Below are positions 16,144 through 24,917 of a stretch of DNA of 42,768 nt, in pieces. Origin of the DNA: Salinivenus sp. (GTDB lineage: Bacteria; Bacteroidota; Rhodothermia; Rhodothermales; Salinibacteraceae); assembly GCA_018609755.1 (NCBI GenBank), contig JAHENZ010000003.1, positions 1 to 42,768 of the forward strand, in the 5' to 3' direction. The notes under the pieces were generated by a model. That model saw nothing but the letters and a program-made list of their open reading frames with translations, had not been told where the DNA came from and did no database searches. The position numbers and the translations under genes were made by a program. The first letter of the stretch is position 1. Each line of letters begins with the position of its first letter.

Positions 16144-17322
16144 TCATCGCCACTGCATGGTGAGCCCCTCTGTCACGAGCGCTCGGCGCTCCTCGGGCAC
16201 CGCCGATTTCGAGACGGTATGTTTCTGCATCTCCCGGCGAGTGGGGTAGGTCGCCCGGAGGTGGCTGAAGTACGTGCCTCGTTCGGACGACGGCTGCTCA
16301 AGAAGCTCTCGCATCCGCTCGTCGTCGGCACGAAGATCGTAGGCCTGCCGGGCGAGGTGGTGAAGCCAATCCGTGCGAGGGAGACGCGCATCCGGTGCCT
16401 GACAGCGAAGCGTGTCGGGATCGTCCGGCGCGAGGACCGTCGCCGGATCCCACTCAGGGTCCACATCCAGATGGTCGCAGAGGGCGCTGTAGAGCATCGT
16501 CGTGCCGCGCACCTTGCCGTCATACGCGTACCCGGCAATGTGGGGCGTCGCTACGTCTACGGCTTCTATGAGCGCCGGGTCGGGCGTGGGTTCATTCTCC
16601 CACACGTCCAGCACGGCGGCACCCACGGAACCATCCTCGATCGCTCGAAGCAGCGCCGCATTGTCCACCACCGGACCGCGCGCCGTATTCAGGAGCCACA
16701 CACCTGACGACAGCCGGTCGAGAGCCGTCTCGTCGATGAGGTGGTGTGTCGGATCCGGGCCGTCGGTGGTGAGGGGAACGTGGGTCGTGACGATGTCCGA
16801 TTCCTCGAGCACCGTGTCGAGCGATACGTAGTCGTGTCGACGACCCTCTGCCTCCGCAGCCCGAGCAAGCGGCGGGTCGTTGGGTAGCACTGAAAGCCCG
16901 AGAGCAGAAAGACGACGAGCGACCCGGCTCCCGACGTTTCCACAGCCCACCACGCCGACGGTCTGTCCCTCCAGCCGAACCTCGTGTCGGCGAGCGAGCA
17001 GCAGGCACGCCGCCGTTACGTAGTCCGCCACAGAGTCGGCGTTGGAGGCCGGAGCGTGTGCAAACGCAACGTCCTGATCTTCCAGATACTGCTGGTCCAC
17101 GTGATCCAGCCCGATGGTCGCGGAGCCGACGAAGCGAACCGGACTGTCCGCCAACAACGAGGGGCCAACGGAGGTCACACTTCGCACCAGCAGCACGTCC
17201 GCCGTGGCAACGTGCTCGGGGTCGATGTCCCGTCCTTGAAATCGGTCGATTGTACCCAAATGTCCAAACGCCGCATCCACACAGGGAATGTTGGCATCCG
17301 CCACAATGTGAAGGTCCGACAT
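16144..17322 (-). CDS. pdxB: 4-phosphoerythronate dehydrogenase
   Basis: PdxB oxidises 4-phospho-D-erythronate to 2-oxo-3-hydroxy-4-phosphobutanoate in DXP-dependent vitamin B6 synthesis. The 392-residue protein starts MSDLHIVADANIPCVDAAFG. It has the family block FVGSATIGLDHVD, the Rossmann motif VGVVGCGNVGSRVA (about 122-135), the catalytic loop HVPLTTDGPDPTHHLID, and NTARGPVVD. A C-terminal PdxB dimerisation domain follows HIAGYAYDGKVRGT and distinguishes it from plain D-2-hydroxyacid dehydrogenases. ATG at 17322; the frame extends six codons further. It converges on era with a 33-bp gap. Confidence 0.92.
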   Translation of the reverse strand: MSDLHIVADANIPCVDAAFGHLGTIDRFQGRDIDPEHVATADVLLVRSVTSVGPSLLADSPVRFVGSATIGLDHVDQQYLEDQDVAFAHAPASNADSVADYVTAACLLLARRHEVRLEGQTVGVVGCGNVGSRVARRLSALGLSVLPNDPPLARAAEAEGRRHDYVSLDTVLEESDIVTTHVPLTTDGPDPTHHLIDETALDRLSSGVWLLNTARGPVVDNAALLRAIEDGSVGAAVLDVWENEPTPDPALIEAVDVATPHIAGYAYDGKVRGTTMLYSALCDHLDVDPEWDPATVLAPDDPDTLRCQAPDARLPRTDWLHHLARQAYDLRADDERMRELLEQPSSERGTYFSHLRATYPTRREMQKHTVSKSAVPEERRALVTEGLTMQWR

Positions 17323-17632
17323 AGCGGTTTCGTTACACATGAATCATAAAAGCGCTTCCCATATTCTCACTACAAAAATCAACTTGAAAAATAGTACAGA
17401 GAAGGAGTCAAGGAAGTATAAATCATTGGTCAATACGTAAATAAACGAACGTGAATAAACTACGATAAAGACCTAAACCATTGCCTTTTATAACTTTACG
17501 CCGAAAGGACGTGGAGAAACTAACGATCCCCAGCCAGAGTAGACCGCTCCTAGTCTTTGATGCGGCACTACTTTCTAATGCACTTCTTTTTCAGTGCCTT
17601 TTCGTTGTCCTACGCATAACAGCTAAACCAAT
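17323..17632. other. AT-rich divergent regulatory region
   Basis: These 310 bp lie between divergent pdxB and the hydrolase gene. From about 17340 to 17500 they are strikingly AT-rich compared with the surroundings. No ORF, hairpin or repeat is evident. It must hold both promoters. Such AT-rich islands can bind nucleoid proteins or mark acquired DNA. Confidence 0.6.
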
Positions 17633-18301
17633 ATGAGCAAGCGTGCTTTTATACTCCTAGGGTGTTTTGGGGTCTTACTTTTGCCCGCCGCGAAAGTCAC
17701 GACCGTTCTATCCCCCGCCGGGTCGGACGCTCCCAGTCTGACCACCGAATCGCAAGCGGAGATCCCAATTGAGGTACAGCAGCAAAAACTTGAACTCTTG
17801 AATGCTGCCTACGGCCCCACGACTCCCGCGGTGAAGGAGCCCAGACTCACCGCTGCCACCGTTCAGGAGAGCACGCTTTGGCTCGCCCGAGCCATCTACT
17901 CAGAAACGAAGCTTCCTCACGAGCAGGAGCTGGTCGCTTGGGTCATTCGAAACCGTGTGGAGACCGGATACCGAGGCCAGACGACCTACAAAGAGGTCGT
18001 TTTGGACCCCTACCAGTTCAGTGCATTCAATCCAGGAGATTCCAAACGCTCCTTCTTCTTGAGCCTCACCCCCGAGGTTCAACTCCCCGCCTGGCAGCAG
18101 GCGCTCTGGATTGCTCACTACGTCCGGCACGCCGATCCGATCTACCGGCCGTTCTCCGTCGAGACGCGCCACTTCTATAGCGAGCGCTCAATGGAAGGCC
18201 GCCGACATCCCTACTGGGTGGAGCGACAGCAGTTCGTCTCGCCGGGCTGGGACTATCGGATCAACGACCGTCGCTTCCGCTTCTACAAGGAGATCTCCTA
18301 A
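17633..18301 (+). CDS. Exported SleB-like cell-wall hydrolase
   Basis: This 222-residue protein has an N-terminal signal segment, MSKRAFILLGCFGVLLLPAA. The Hydrolase_2/SleB domain (about 80-222) reads ESTLWLARAIYSETKLPHEQ, ELVAWVIRNRVETGY, YKEVVLDPYQFSAFNPGD, and ends in the typical W-x-Y/F region. SleB-type domains are peptidoglycan lytic transglycosylases or related hydrolases; the early Glu in AIYSETK aligns with the catalytic glutamate of the family. It would act in the periplasm. The gene is followed by a strong bidirectional terminator. The AT-rich upstream region sets it apart from its neighbours. Confidence 0.83.
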   Translation: MSKRAFILLGCFGVLLLPAAKVTTVLSPAGSDAPSLTTESQAEIPIEVQQQKLELLNAAYGPTTPAVKEPRLTAATVQESTLWLARAIYSETKLPHEQELVAWVIRNRVETGYRGQTTYKEVVLDPYQFSAFNPGDSKRSFFLSLTPEVQLPAWQQALWIAHYVRHADPIYRPFSVETRHFYSERSMEGRRHPYWVERQQFVSPGWDYRINDRRFRFYKEIS

Positions 18302-18363
18302 CGACACAGACGCAGGCCGAAAACAAAAGCCTCCAGTGCGTCCCAATCAGGGTGATCTCAACC

Positions 18364-18411
18364 AAAAAAAATGCCCGCCGCTCTTCCACGAGCGACGGGC
18401 GCTTTTTTTTT
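18364..18411. terminator. Bidirectional intrinsic terminator
   Basis: The stem arms GCCCGCCGCTC (18373-18383) and GAGCGACGGGC (18390-18400) pair with one mismatch around loop TTCCAC. They are preceded by a run of A (18364-18371) and followed by nine T (18403-18411). The structure therefore works in both directions, for the plus-strand hydrolase gene and the convergent outer-membrane protein gene. Confidence 0.95.
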
Positions 18412-18441
18412 GGACTGTGATTCCGCCACATGCATTCCCGG

Positions 18442-19065
18442 TTAGAACAGCAGGTTCAGGCGTAGGGCAAATGCACTGAGACGTGGATCTTCCTGCGTGA
18501 ATTCAATATCTCCAACCTCGATCTCTTCGTCGATGTAGTCCGTGGCCCCGTAATCGTAGCGGAGTTCGGGTTGGAGAATTACGGATCCGAGAGAAATGTC
18601 GGCGCCAATTCCAAGGGCAATCGAGTAGGTTACGTCACTGAGGTCATCGTCCAAATCCTCAAAGTCACTTTGGTAAAAGCTCGCCTTGGGCCCTGCCAAA
18701 AAATACGGCTTCACGAGCGGGAGGGCGAGCACATTTACCCGTACGTCGACGGGAACCTCCCAGGCAGCCACGTTCGCGTTGGCCTCCTCAAGGGAGGAGG
18801 GGAGCTGGTAGTCCTGACCCACTTCACGGTAGAAGAGTCCCGGACGAAGGTCGACGGGTCCGAGACCCAGATTATAGACAACGCCGAGATGATATCCAGT
18901 CGAGCTTTCGAGCGTTGCGTCCGAGCTGGTGCTAATGTCTCCCGCGGAGTCGAAATTTAGACCGGCGGCCACGCCGAACTGGGCTTGAGCAGGCGCCGCC
19001 GTTCCGAAAAGAACGAATACAGCGAAGAGGGTGGAAAGGATGAGACGTGTCTGTTTGGTGTACAT
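18442..19065 (-). CDS. Outer-membrane beta-barrel protein (porin-like)
   Basis: The product is 207 residues. It begins with a classical signal peptide, MYTKQTRLILSTLFAVFVLF, ending in APAQAQ (cleavage after AQA). The mature part alternates short beta strands (FGVAAGLNFDSAGDIS, GYHLGVVYNLGLGPVDLRPG, PYFLAGPKASFYQSD, SVILQPELRYDYGATDY) and ends FALRLNLLF, with the terminal Phe used by the BAM machinery. This fits the outer-membrane beta-barrel family PF13568. The mature protein is very acidic. The ligand is unknown. ATG at 19065-19063; a longer upstream frame is rejected because it puts residues before the signal peptide. Confidence 0.85.
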   Translation of the reverse strand: MYTKQTRLILSTLFAVFVLFGTAAPAQAQFGVAAGLNFDSAGDISTSSDATLESSTGYHLGVVYNLGLGPVDLRPGLFYREVGQDYQLPSSLEEANANVAAWEVPVDVRVNVLALPLVKPYFLAGPKASFYQSDFEDLDDDLSDVTYSIALGIGADISLGSVILQPELRYDYGATDYIDEEIEVGDIEFTQEDPRLSAFALRLNLLF

Positions 19066-19417
19066 ATTAGATAAGGGGGTGGTGAGAAAAACTCGGTGAG
19101 ACGCCCGTCTACGTCGAGGCCGGAAAGTGTAGATGCGACGTGGTAGAAAGGGCGCACGGTGGTCTCCGAAAGTAACAGCCGGTATCGCCCCCGTCAACGG
19201 AGAGATGTGACTATGCGTCAATCCTATCGGCCGTTCCGCACCGACGCCCGTGCCTCCCTGGGACTCCTTTCGAAGTCGTTACTGTTTCGAGGTCAAAGCC
19301 CGTTCAAACACAGGGATGCCCTGCAACCTCCTTTCCCCTGGGAAGTTGTGTGTGAACGGTCGTTCTGACCCTTGAAATGATCCGCCCGACCTGCCCTCCC
19401 ATTCACCTCTCGTCCCT
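19066..19417. other. Divergent intergenic region before bshA
   Basis: These 352 bp hold the promoters of the outer-membrane protein gene (minus) and bshA (plus). A plus-strand frame at 19159-19368 shows no protein-like features. I see no repeat or RNA structure. Confidence 0.5.
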
Positions 19418-20566
19418 ATGAAAATCGGCATCACGTGTTATCCCACGTACGGTGGGAGCGGTGTCGTCGCCACAGAGCTCGGCAAAAACCTTGCACAGCG
19501 TGACCACGAGATCCACTTTATCTCGTCCTCGCTTCCCTTCCGGCTCTCGCACGTGGCGGGGAATATCTTCTTCCACGAGGTGAACGTCCAAAGCTACCCG
19601 CTTTTCGACTATCCGCCGTACACGCTGTCGCTGACGAGCAAGATGGTGGACATTGCCAAGCACGCGGGGCTCGACGTGCTCCACGTCCACTACGCCATTC
19701 CGCACGCGACGAGCGCTGTCATGGCCCGCCAGATTCTGGCCGGCGAGGGCTACGCGCTTCCGGTCGTGACCACCCTCCACGGCACCGACATCACACTCAT
19801 CGGGCAGGACCCGTCGTTCGCCCCCGTCGTCACCTGGTCAATTAACGAGTCCGACGGCGTGACGGCCGTGTCCAACTACCTGCGGCAGGAGACCTTCGAT
19901 CATTTCAACGTGAACAACGGGATCGAAGTCATTCCCAACTTCATCGACACCGAGCGCTTCTACCGCCAGGACAAGGAACACTTCAAACAGGCGCTGTGCC
20001 CCAACGGGGAAAAGGTCATCGTGCACGTGTCGAACTTCCGCCCCGTCAAGAACACCAAGCAGGTCGTCGAGATCTTCCATGGCGTTCGCGAGACGCACTC
20101 AGACGTCAAGCTACTGCTGGTGGGCGACGGGCCGGAGCGCGTGCCTACCGAACGGAAAGCCCGGGAGCTGGGGGTCTACGACGACATTCGCTTTCTCGGC
20201 AAGCAGGATCCGATCGAGGAAATTCTGTCGATTGCCGACGTTTTTCTGATGCCGAGTGAGTCGGAAACCTTCGGCCTGGCGGCCCTGGAAGCGATGGCCT
20301 GCAACGTACCAACGGTGGTGAGCGACGTGGGCGGCCTTCCCGAATTGGTGGAGGAGAGCGAAACGGGCTTCCTCTGCCCGGTGGGCGACGTGGAGGCCTT
20401 CACGGAGCGCGTCCGCGCCCTCCTGGGGGAGGAGGACTTGCACACCCGCATGTCGCAGGCCGCCCGGGACCGCGCCGTCGACACGTTCGACATCGACCGC
20501 GTGGTGCCCATGTACGAACGCTACTATGAAGAGGTGCAGGAAAACGCTAGTGCTCAGTCAAGCTGA
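19418..20566 (+). CDS. bshA: N-acetyl-alpha-D-glucosaminyl L-malate synthase (bacillithiol step 1)
   Basis: BshA transfers GlcNAc from UDP-GlcNAc to L-malate, the first step of bacillithiol synthesis. The 382-residue GT4 enzyme starts [20 protein letters not shown]. It continues with the BshA-typical [31 protein letters not shown] and [13 protein letters not shown]. Its C-terminal donor domain carries [40 protein letters not shown] and VGGLPELV. The last codons (after GAAAAC) and the TGA stop lie inside the left end of a family-2 MITE starting at 20547, so the native tail has been replaced by about six element-encoded residues. No bshB or bshC gene is in the window. Confidence 0.94.
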   Translation: MKIGITCYPTYGGSGVVATELGKNLAQRDHEIHFISSSLPFRLSHVAGNIFFHEVNVQSYPLFDYPPYTLSLTSKMVDIAKHAGLDVLHVHYAIPHATSAVMARQILAGEGYALPVVTTLHGTDITLIGQDPSFAPVVTWSINESDGVTAVSNYLRQETFDHFNVNNGIEVIPNFIDTERFYRQDKEHFKQALCPNGEKVIVHVSNFRPVKNTKQVVEIFHGVRETHSDVKLLLVGDGPERVPTERKARELGVYDDIRFLGKQDPIEEILSIADVFLMPSESETFGLAALEAMACNVPTVVSDVGGLPELVEESETGFLCPVGDVEAFTERVRALLGEEDLHTRMSQAARDRAVDTFDIDRVVPMYERYYEEVQENASAQSS

Positions 20567-20676
20567 GAATGTCGAGTGTCGAATCGTGCTCTGTCTCTGA
20601 AATCTGCTGTCGGATACGACGTTACGGTTCCATGACCAGCACTCAACCCGACACGGAAAACTTGACGCACCACTAG
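20547..20676. mobile_element. Family-2 MITE-like element, copy A
   Basis: This 130-bp element begins CTAGTG-CTCA-GTCAAG and ends TTGACGCACCACTAG. The two ends, read inward, share CTAGTG, GTCAAG and TGTCG with gaps. The last 38 bp match copy B (29832-29869) at 34 positions. It sits between convergent genes: its left end supplies the bshA stop, and its right CTAG contains the TAG stop of the MBL-fold gene (20673-20675). Confidence 0.72.
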
Positions 20677-21368
20677 CGCCCCGCCCCCGTAGGCCCGCGC
20701 CACCCGACGCCCTCGTCCGTCCCGCCGAGCGCCTCTTTTACGAACGGGTTCTGATGGCGCTCCCGCCCGATGGTCGTCTCCGGGCCGTGTCCCGGATAAA
20801 TCCTCATTTCGTCCCCGAGAGGCAGCAGCTTCTCCGTGATGGAGTTGAGCAGCTGCGACCGCGAGGTCTCGGGAAGCCCTTGCGTCCGCCCGATTGAGTT
20901 CTGAAACAGGACATCCCCCGTGACGGCTTGCTGACTGTCGCTGTGGACGAACGAGATGGAGTCGGGCGAGTGGCCCGGCGTGTGGAGCACGTCGAGCGTC
21001 ACTGTGCCGAAGGAGACCGTATCGCCTTCCGCCAAAAACGTCGTGGGCACTGTCGGCGGCTCTACCTCGACGCCAAACGCCTCCGCCTGCTCGTCGGCGC
21101 GCTCAATAAACGGCACGGCGGCTTCGTGGGCTTTGAACGTCATGTCGAACCGCGACTCAAAGAACTGGCAGCCAAAAATGTGGTCCACGTGGGCGTGGGT
21201 GAGAAGCAGATGACGCAGCTCCAGGTCGTTCTCGTCAATCACCCGGAGCACCTCCTGTCGCTCCGCGTCCGATGCACAACTGGCATCGATGAGAACGGCC
21301 TCGCCATCGTCGTAGCAGAGGTAGCAGTTGGTCATGAACGAGTTGAACGTAAACGCCTCGACGTGCAT
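20673..21368 (-). CDS. MBL-fold metallohydrolase (glyoxalase II-like)
   Basis: This 231-residue protein has the metallo-beta-lactamase fold. The metal motif is LLLTHAHVDHIFGCQFF (about 55-71), followed by VTLDVLHTPGHSPDSISFV, VTGDVLFQNSIGRT and IYPGHGPETTIGRER. This is the YcbL/GloB-type arrangement. It begins MHVEAFTFNSFMTNCYLCYD (ATG at 21368); a longer frame to 21575 is not protein-like. The substrate may be a hydroxyacyl-thiol conjugate; proximity to bshA makes a bacillithiol thioester conceivable, but that is inference. Its TAG stop lies in the CTAG end of the neighbouring MITE. Confidence 0.88.
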   Translation of the reverse strand: MHVEAFTFNSFMTNCYLCYDDGEAVLIDASCASDAERQEVLRVIDENDLELRHLLLTHAHVDHIFGCQFFESRFDMTFKAHEAAVPFIERADEQAEAFGVEVEPPTVPTTFLAEGDTVSFGTVTLDVLHTPGHSPDSISFVHSDSQQAVTGDVLFQNSIGRTQGLPETSRSQLLNSITEKLLPLGDEMRIYPGHGPETTIGRERHQNPFVKEALGGTDEGVGWRGPTGAGR

Positions 21369-21923
21369 GGAACGCGAATTGGAGAGTTCGAATGTGAATC
21401 GAAAAGGAAGGCTCAAATGCCTGGCTGACCGACATTTCCGGAGAAAGGCCGAACGCGCGGAGTGTGATCCCAGCGGAATGACGTGGTCGCACACTCGAGG
21501 TACCTGAGCCCACCCCTGGGGGTCCGAAACAGCGTGCAATTCCGGAAAGATCCGTCCGTCTCGATGAACCTGCAATTCGATCTAGGCGTTAGGAAACTGT
21601 TTTGATTTCACGTGCTGGAGACAGGAGGCTCCCGTGACGACTGCGGACTTGGCCTTCGCGTTTGCCTTCCTCGTGGCCTCAGGCCACTAGTGGGCTTGCA
21701 CAACTGAAACGCGAGAAATCGCAGAGATCGTGACGCTGGTTCCGTCTGTATCTCCTGCGCGGAATCTGCTCGGGATCGACCGCTGCCAGCAACCGCTTAC
21801 GATTGTGACGTCAGGGGACCGACGCTCGAAACCCCCAGAGTCGTTGTGCAAGGTCACTAATGGAGAACACGAGAGCGGATTGCCTGCCCTTCTGTCGACT
21901 TTGCTTGTTGCTTCACGCTGCCT
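21369..21923. other. Intergenic region with MITE copy 3
   Basis: These 555 bp lie between the divergent MBL-hydrolase and LptF/LptG-type genes. About 21369-21685 should hold the MBL promoter and shows no gene. MITE copy 3 (21690-21857) ends 66 bp before the permease start and so lies in the permease's probable promoter region. Confidence 0.55.
21690..21857 (+). mobile_element. 168-bp MITE-like element, family 1, copy 3
   Basis: This is the best preserved copy. The termini GTGGGCTTGCACAAC (21690-21704) and GTTGTGCAAGGTCAC (21843-21857) are 15-bp inverted repeats with two mismatches. TA flanks both ends (21688-21689, 21858-21859). It has the same orientation as the other three copies. Confidence 0.9.
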
Positions 21924-23363
21924 ATGCTGCGCCGTCTTCACTGGCTCACCCTGCGTCGGCTCCCCGGCCCCTTCTTTGGCTGGCTGGGCATTCTCATGTT
22001 TCTGCTGCTGATGCAGTTTTTGATCCGGTGGCTGCCCGAAATTGCGGGAAAGGGCATCCCGATCCTCGTCATTGTGGAGCTTATCGTCTATAACCTGGCC
22101 TACATGGTGGTGCTGGCCGTACCCATGTCGGTCCTGCTGGCAGCGCTGATGGCGTTTGGAGGACTGGCCGAGTCGAAGTACTACACGGTCATCAAAAGCA
22201 CAGGCATCTCGTTCCGAGAGATCGTGTGGCCCGCCCTGCTCTGTGCTATCATCGTTGGGAGCGGGCTTCTATACTTCAACACGGTCCTGCTCCCGGAGGC
22301 CAACTACCGCGCTCGTCAACTGTGGAGCGACATTCGAAACAAGCGCCCCGGCTTCGAACTCCAGCCCGGCGTCTTCTACGACGGGCTGGAAAACTATAGC
22401 ATTCTCGTGGAAGAGCGCCCGGCCGGCTCCAACCAGCTCATCGACGTCACCATTTACGACTACACGCAAGGGCGCGAGCAACAGGCAGTCATGAAGGCCG
22501 AGCGAGGCCGCATCCAGTCTAGTGCCAGCGGTACGCGAATGACGCTCATTCTCAAGGACGGGGAAATGCACCGCCCGCTTCCTCCTCCCGATTATGATTC
22601 CGGCCCCCGATATGAGAAACTCCAGTTTGACCGCCACGTCCTACATTTCAACATCTCGGATGCGGTCTTCACCCGCTCCAATGAGGAAAACTCTGCCCGC
22701 TCCACTCGCACAATGCCCCTCTCGGGCCTCCTCGAAACCTCCGACTCGCTCCGTGCCAATCTGAGCACCGACTACGAGAGATTGTACGGGAAAGTCGAAT
22801 CCGAGCTTTTTTCCCAGTCCTCGCCGGACTCTGCTGCCCTCCCGGACTCGGTCAGTGAGCCCGAGGCTCCCCCCCCCGATCGTCCCTTGCTGCAGACCAT
22901 GGCGGGGTTGGACAGCCTGTCGCAGCAGTCGGTGGCGACAATTGCGGCTCAGAACGCCCGCTCCGTGCAGTCGCGAATCGAAAACGCCAAGCGCGACGTC
23001 AAGTGGAAAGATCAGCGCCTCCGAAGCTACCAGGTCGAGATCCACAAAAAGTTTTCGATTGCGGTTGCCTGCCTCATCTTCATGCTCATTGGAGCGCCCC
23101 TTGGCCTGGCCCTTCGCCGCAGCGGATTGGCCACCATTGGCGGCGTGGCCCTGGGCATCTTCATGTTCTACTGGGTCACGCTCGTGCAGGGCGAAAAACT
23201 GTCCGAACGCGGCCTCTTTTCGCCGTGGATCGGGATGTGGATTGCGAACCTTCTGATGTCGGGCGTCGGCCTCTGGCTTCTCCTATACGTCATTCTCGAC
23301 CTGGGCGCGACCCCGCCCCTCCGCACCCGGCTGTGGAAGTGGCTTACCTCGGATTCCTCTTGA
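21924..23363 (+). CDS. LptF/LptG-type (YjgP/YjgQ) permease
   Basis: This is the membrane subunit of the LptB2FG exporter that lifts lipopolysaccharide toward the outer membrane. The 479-residue protein starts MLRRLHWLTLRRLPGPFFGW. Three N-terminal helices follow (ILMFLLLMQFLIRWLPEI, YNLAYMVVLAVPMSVLLAAL, LLCAIIVGSGLLYFNTVLLP). A large periplasmic beta-jellyroll comes next (KRPGFELQPGVFYDG, ILVEERPAGSN, MTLILKDGEMHR). Three C-terminal helices begin with KFSIAVACLIFMLIGAPLGL. About 100 extra acidic and Ser/Pro-rich residues (about 265-365) before the last helices are longer than in E. coli LptF/G. Whether it is LptF or LptG cannot be decided here. Confidence 0.9.
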   Translation: MLRRLHWLTLRRLPGPFFGWLGILMFLLLMQFLIRWLPEIAGKGIPILVIVELIVYNLAYMVVLAVPMSVLLAALMAFGGLAESKYYTVIKSTGISFREIVWPALLCAIIVGSGLLYFNTVLLPEANYRARQLWSDIRNKRPGFELQPGVFYDGLENYSILVEERPAGSNQLIDVTIYDYTQGREQQAVMKAERGRIQSSASGTRMTLILKDGEMHRPLPPPDYDSGPRYEKLQFDRHVLHFNISDAVFTRSNEENSARSTRTMPLSGLLETSDSLRANLSTDYERLYGKVESELFSQSSPDSAALPDSVSEPEAPPPDRPLLQTMAGLDSLSQQSVATIAAQNARSVQSRIENAKRDVKWKDQRLRSYQVEIHKKFSIAVACLIFMLIGAPLGLALRRSGLATIGGVALGIFMFYWVTLVQGEKLSERGLFSPWIGMWIANLLMSGVGLWLLLYVILDLGATPPLRTRLWKWLTSDSS

Positions 23364-23458
23364 CCATGCCTCTATCCCCCCTGGAGGATCCCTGAAATAT
23401 AGACGGTGCCGGCTCCTCCTTCGTTTACGAATGCCCTCGCCCACGCTCCCGCCCTCCC

Positions 23459-24127
23459 GTGCTCTACCTCGTCCCCACCCCCATCGGCAACCTCGGCGAC
23501 ATCACCTATCGCGCCGTGGAGGTGTTGAAGGAGGCCGACCTCATTGCCTGCGAGGATACGCGCACGTCAGGTGTCCTGCTCGACCATTACGACATCGAGA
23601 CGGCAACCACCGCCTACCACGAGCATAACGAGCACGAGAAAACCCCACGGCTCATGAAGCGCCTGCGGGCCGGACACGACCTCGCTCTGGTGACCGACGC
23701 CGGAAGCCCCGGCATCTCGGATCCCGGCTTTTACTTGGCGCGCGCCTGTTGGGAAAATGACGTCGAAGTGCAGGCCCTGCCCGGCCCCACGGCCCTGATC
23801 CCCGCCGTCACCGCCAGCGGCCTGCCCTGCGACCGCTTCGTCTTCGAAGGGTTTTTGCCCAAAAAGAAGGGGCGTCAGACGCGACTGAGAGAACTGACGT
23901 CGGAATCCCGCACCCTGATTCTGTACGAATCGCCCCACCGTCTCCTACGAACGCTGGACGATCTGATCGAACATTTCGGTCCCGATCGGTTGGTGGCCGT
24001 GGCACGGGAGCTCACGAAGAAATACGAGGAAATCGAGCGTGGAACGCTCACGGACGTGCGGGCGTATTTTGCGGAGTACGAAAAATTGCGGGGCGAGTGC
24101 GTTATCGTCGTTGACGGTACGGACTAA
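23459..24127 (+). CDS. rsmI: 16S rRNA (cytidine1402-2'-O)-methyltransferase
   Basis: RsmI methylates the 2'-hydroxyl of C1402 in 16S rRNA. The 222-residue protein has the tetrapyrrole-methylase fold with the RsmI marks LVPTPIGNLGDITYRAVE, ACEDTRTSGVLLDHY, LVTDAGSPGISDPG, LPGPTALIPAVTASGLP and FVFEGFLPKKKGRQ. The late segment LYESPHRLLRTLDDL is also typical. The only sensible start is GTG at 23459, since the nearby ATG at 23431 is in another frame. It is slightly shorter than the about 280-residue E. coli protein because the C-terminal extension is absent, as in many relatives. Confidence 0.93.
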   Translation: MLYLVPTPIGNLGDITYRAVEVLKEADLIACEDTRTSGVLLDHYDIETATTAYHEHNEHEKTPRLMKRLRAGHDLALVTDAGSPGISDPGFYLARACWENDVEVQALPGPTALIPAVTASGLPCDRFVFEGFLPKKKGRQTRLRELTSESRTLILYESPHRLLRTLDDLIEHFGPDRLVAVARELTKKYEEIERGTLTDVRAYFAEYEKLRGECVIVVDGTD

Positions 24128-24211
24128 TCCTCCGGCTCGATACGTTCTGCCGGGTCTCATCGCCCTGCTGTACGTCGCTCACTGGACTCCTGATCGCCTT
24201 CGTCCTCGTGT

Positions 24212-24832
24212 ATGTCTTTGCGGTCCTTACTCTTTGGTCTCTGCCTGCTCGTCACCATTCCTGCTCACGCCCAGCAATCGAGCGAGAACTGTCAGGCCGC
24301 CTCTAGTCTCAGCCTCTCCGCAGATAACGGAGCCGAAACTGCGAGCGCCCCCCGTACCAAACAAACGAAGGTAACGAACCCAAAGCCGGCCGTGTCGGTG
24401 CCCCCCACGACCGACGCGGAGGAATACGTCCAGAACGTCATTCAAAAGGACGGCCTTCACGTAGTGCACTTTTGGGCGCCCTGGTGCCTCAACTCGAAGC
24501 GCGAATTACAAAATGGATGGGCCGATCTCGTGTCCGACAACCCGAACGTCACCTTCACGTTCGTGACCGTCTGGAACGACGGAGAAGACGGGGCCTCCCT
24601 ACTCGACAATAACAACTTGCCGGATCGTGTGACGGAGGTCACACAGCCCGACCTCGGTCCCAGCGATACCGAGTCGAACCGGCGCCAGTCGTTCCTCACC
24701 CACCCCGTCACGTGGATTCCCTCCACGTGGATTTTCCACAATAATGGGGAGCTCGCGTTCGCTATGAACTACGGGGAGATGAAAATGAGCACGATTCAGT
24801 CGCTGCTGGACGCCACCCGAAAGGACTGGTAG
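24212..24832 (+). CDS. Exported thioredoxin-fold protein with a single active-site Cys
   Basis: The product is 206 residues with signal peptide MSLRSLLFGLCLLVTIPAHA (cleavage before Q). After a low-complexity linker, a thioredoxin-like domain begins around residue 68 (DAEEYVQNVIQKDGLHVVHF). The motif WAPWCLNSKREL has the first cysteine, but Ser replaces the second one of CxxC. VTWIPSTWIFHNNGEL carries the cis-Pro region. It is therefore not a normal disulfide oxidoreductase; a monothiol or binding role is more likely. The acidic, polar surface fits a periplasmic location. The gene precedes the DUF2723 gene by 85 bp with a weak terminator-like hairpin between. Confidence 0.8.
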   Translation: MSLRSLLFGLCLLVTIPAHAQQSSENCQAASSLSLSADNGAETASAPRTKQTKVTNPKPAVSVPPTTDAEEYVQNVIQKDGLHVVHFWAPWCLNSKRELQNGWADLVSDNPNVTFTFVTVWNDGEDGASLLDNNNLPDRVTEVTQPDLGPSDTESNRRQSFLTHPVTWIPSTWIFHNNGELAFAMNYGEMKMSTIQSLLDATRKDW

Positions 24833-24850
24833 CGTAGACTCGGAACCCTT

Positions 24851-24889
24851 CCGCCGCCTACATCTTGCCTCCGGCGGGCCTTGTTTTCT
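24851..24889 (+). terminator. Weak terminator-like hairpin
   Basis: CCGCCG (24851-24856) can pair with CGGCGG (24872-24877), followed by a T-rich tract (TTGTTTTCTTTG). The loop is 15 nt, so the structure is marginal. It follows the thioredoxin-fold gene. Confidence 0.35.
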
Positions 24890-24917
24890 TTGATCAATCG
24901 CACGACGACACCATAGC

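Noticed and set aside
19159-19368. Small plus-strand ORF before bshA
   Set aside because: It is Arg/Ser-rich with no conserved pattern, and lies within a divergent promoter region.
21696-21857. Open frame through the family-1 MITE (HNDSGGFERRSPDATIV type) seen in copies 1, 3 and 4
   Set aside because: Copy 2 has a one-base deletion that breaks the frame. Differences among copies do not favour synonymous positions, and there is no start signal. I treat it as non-coding.
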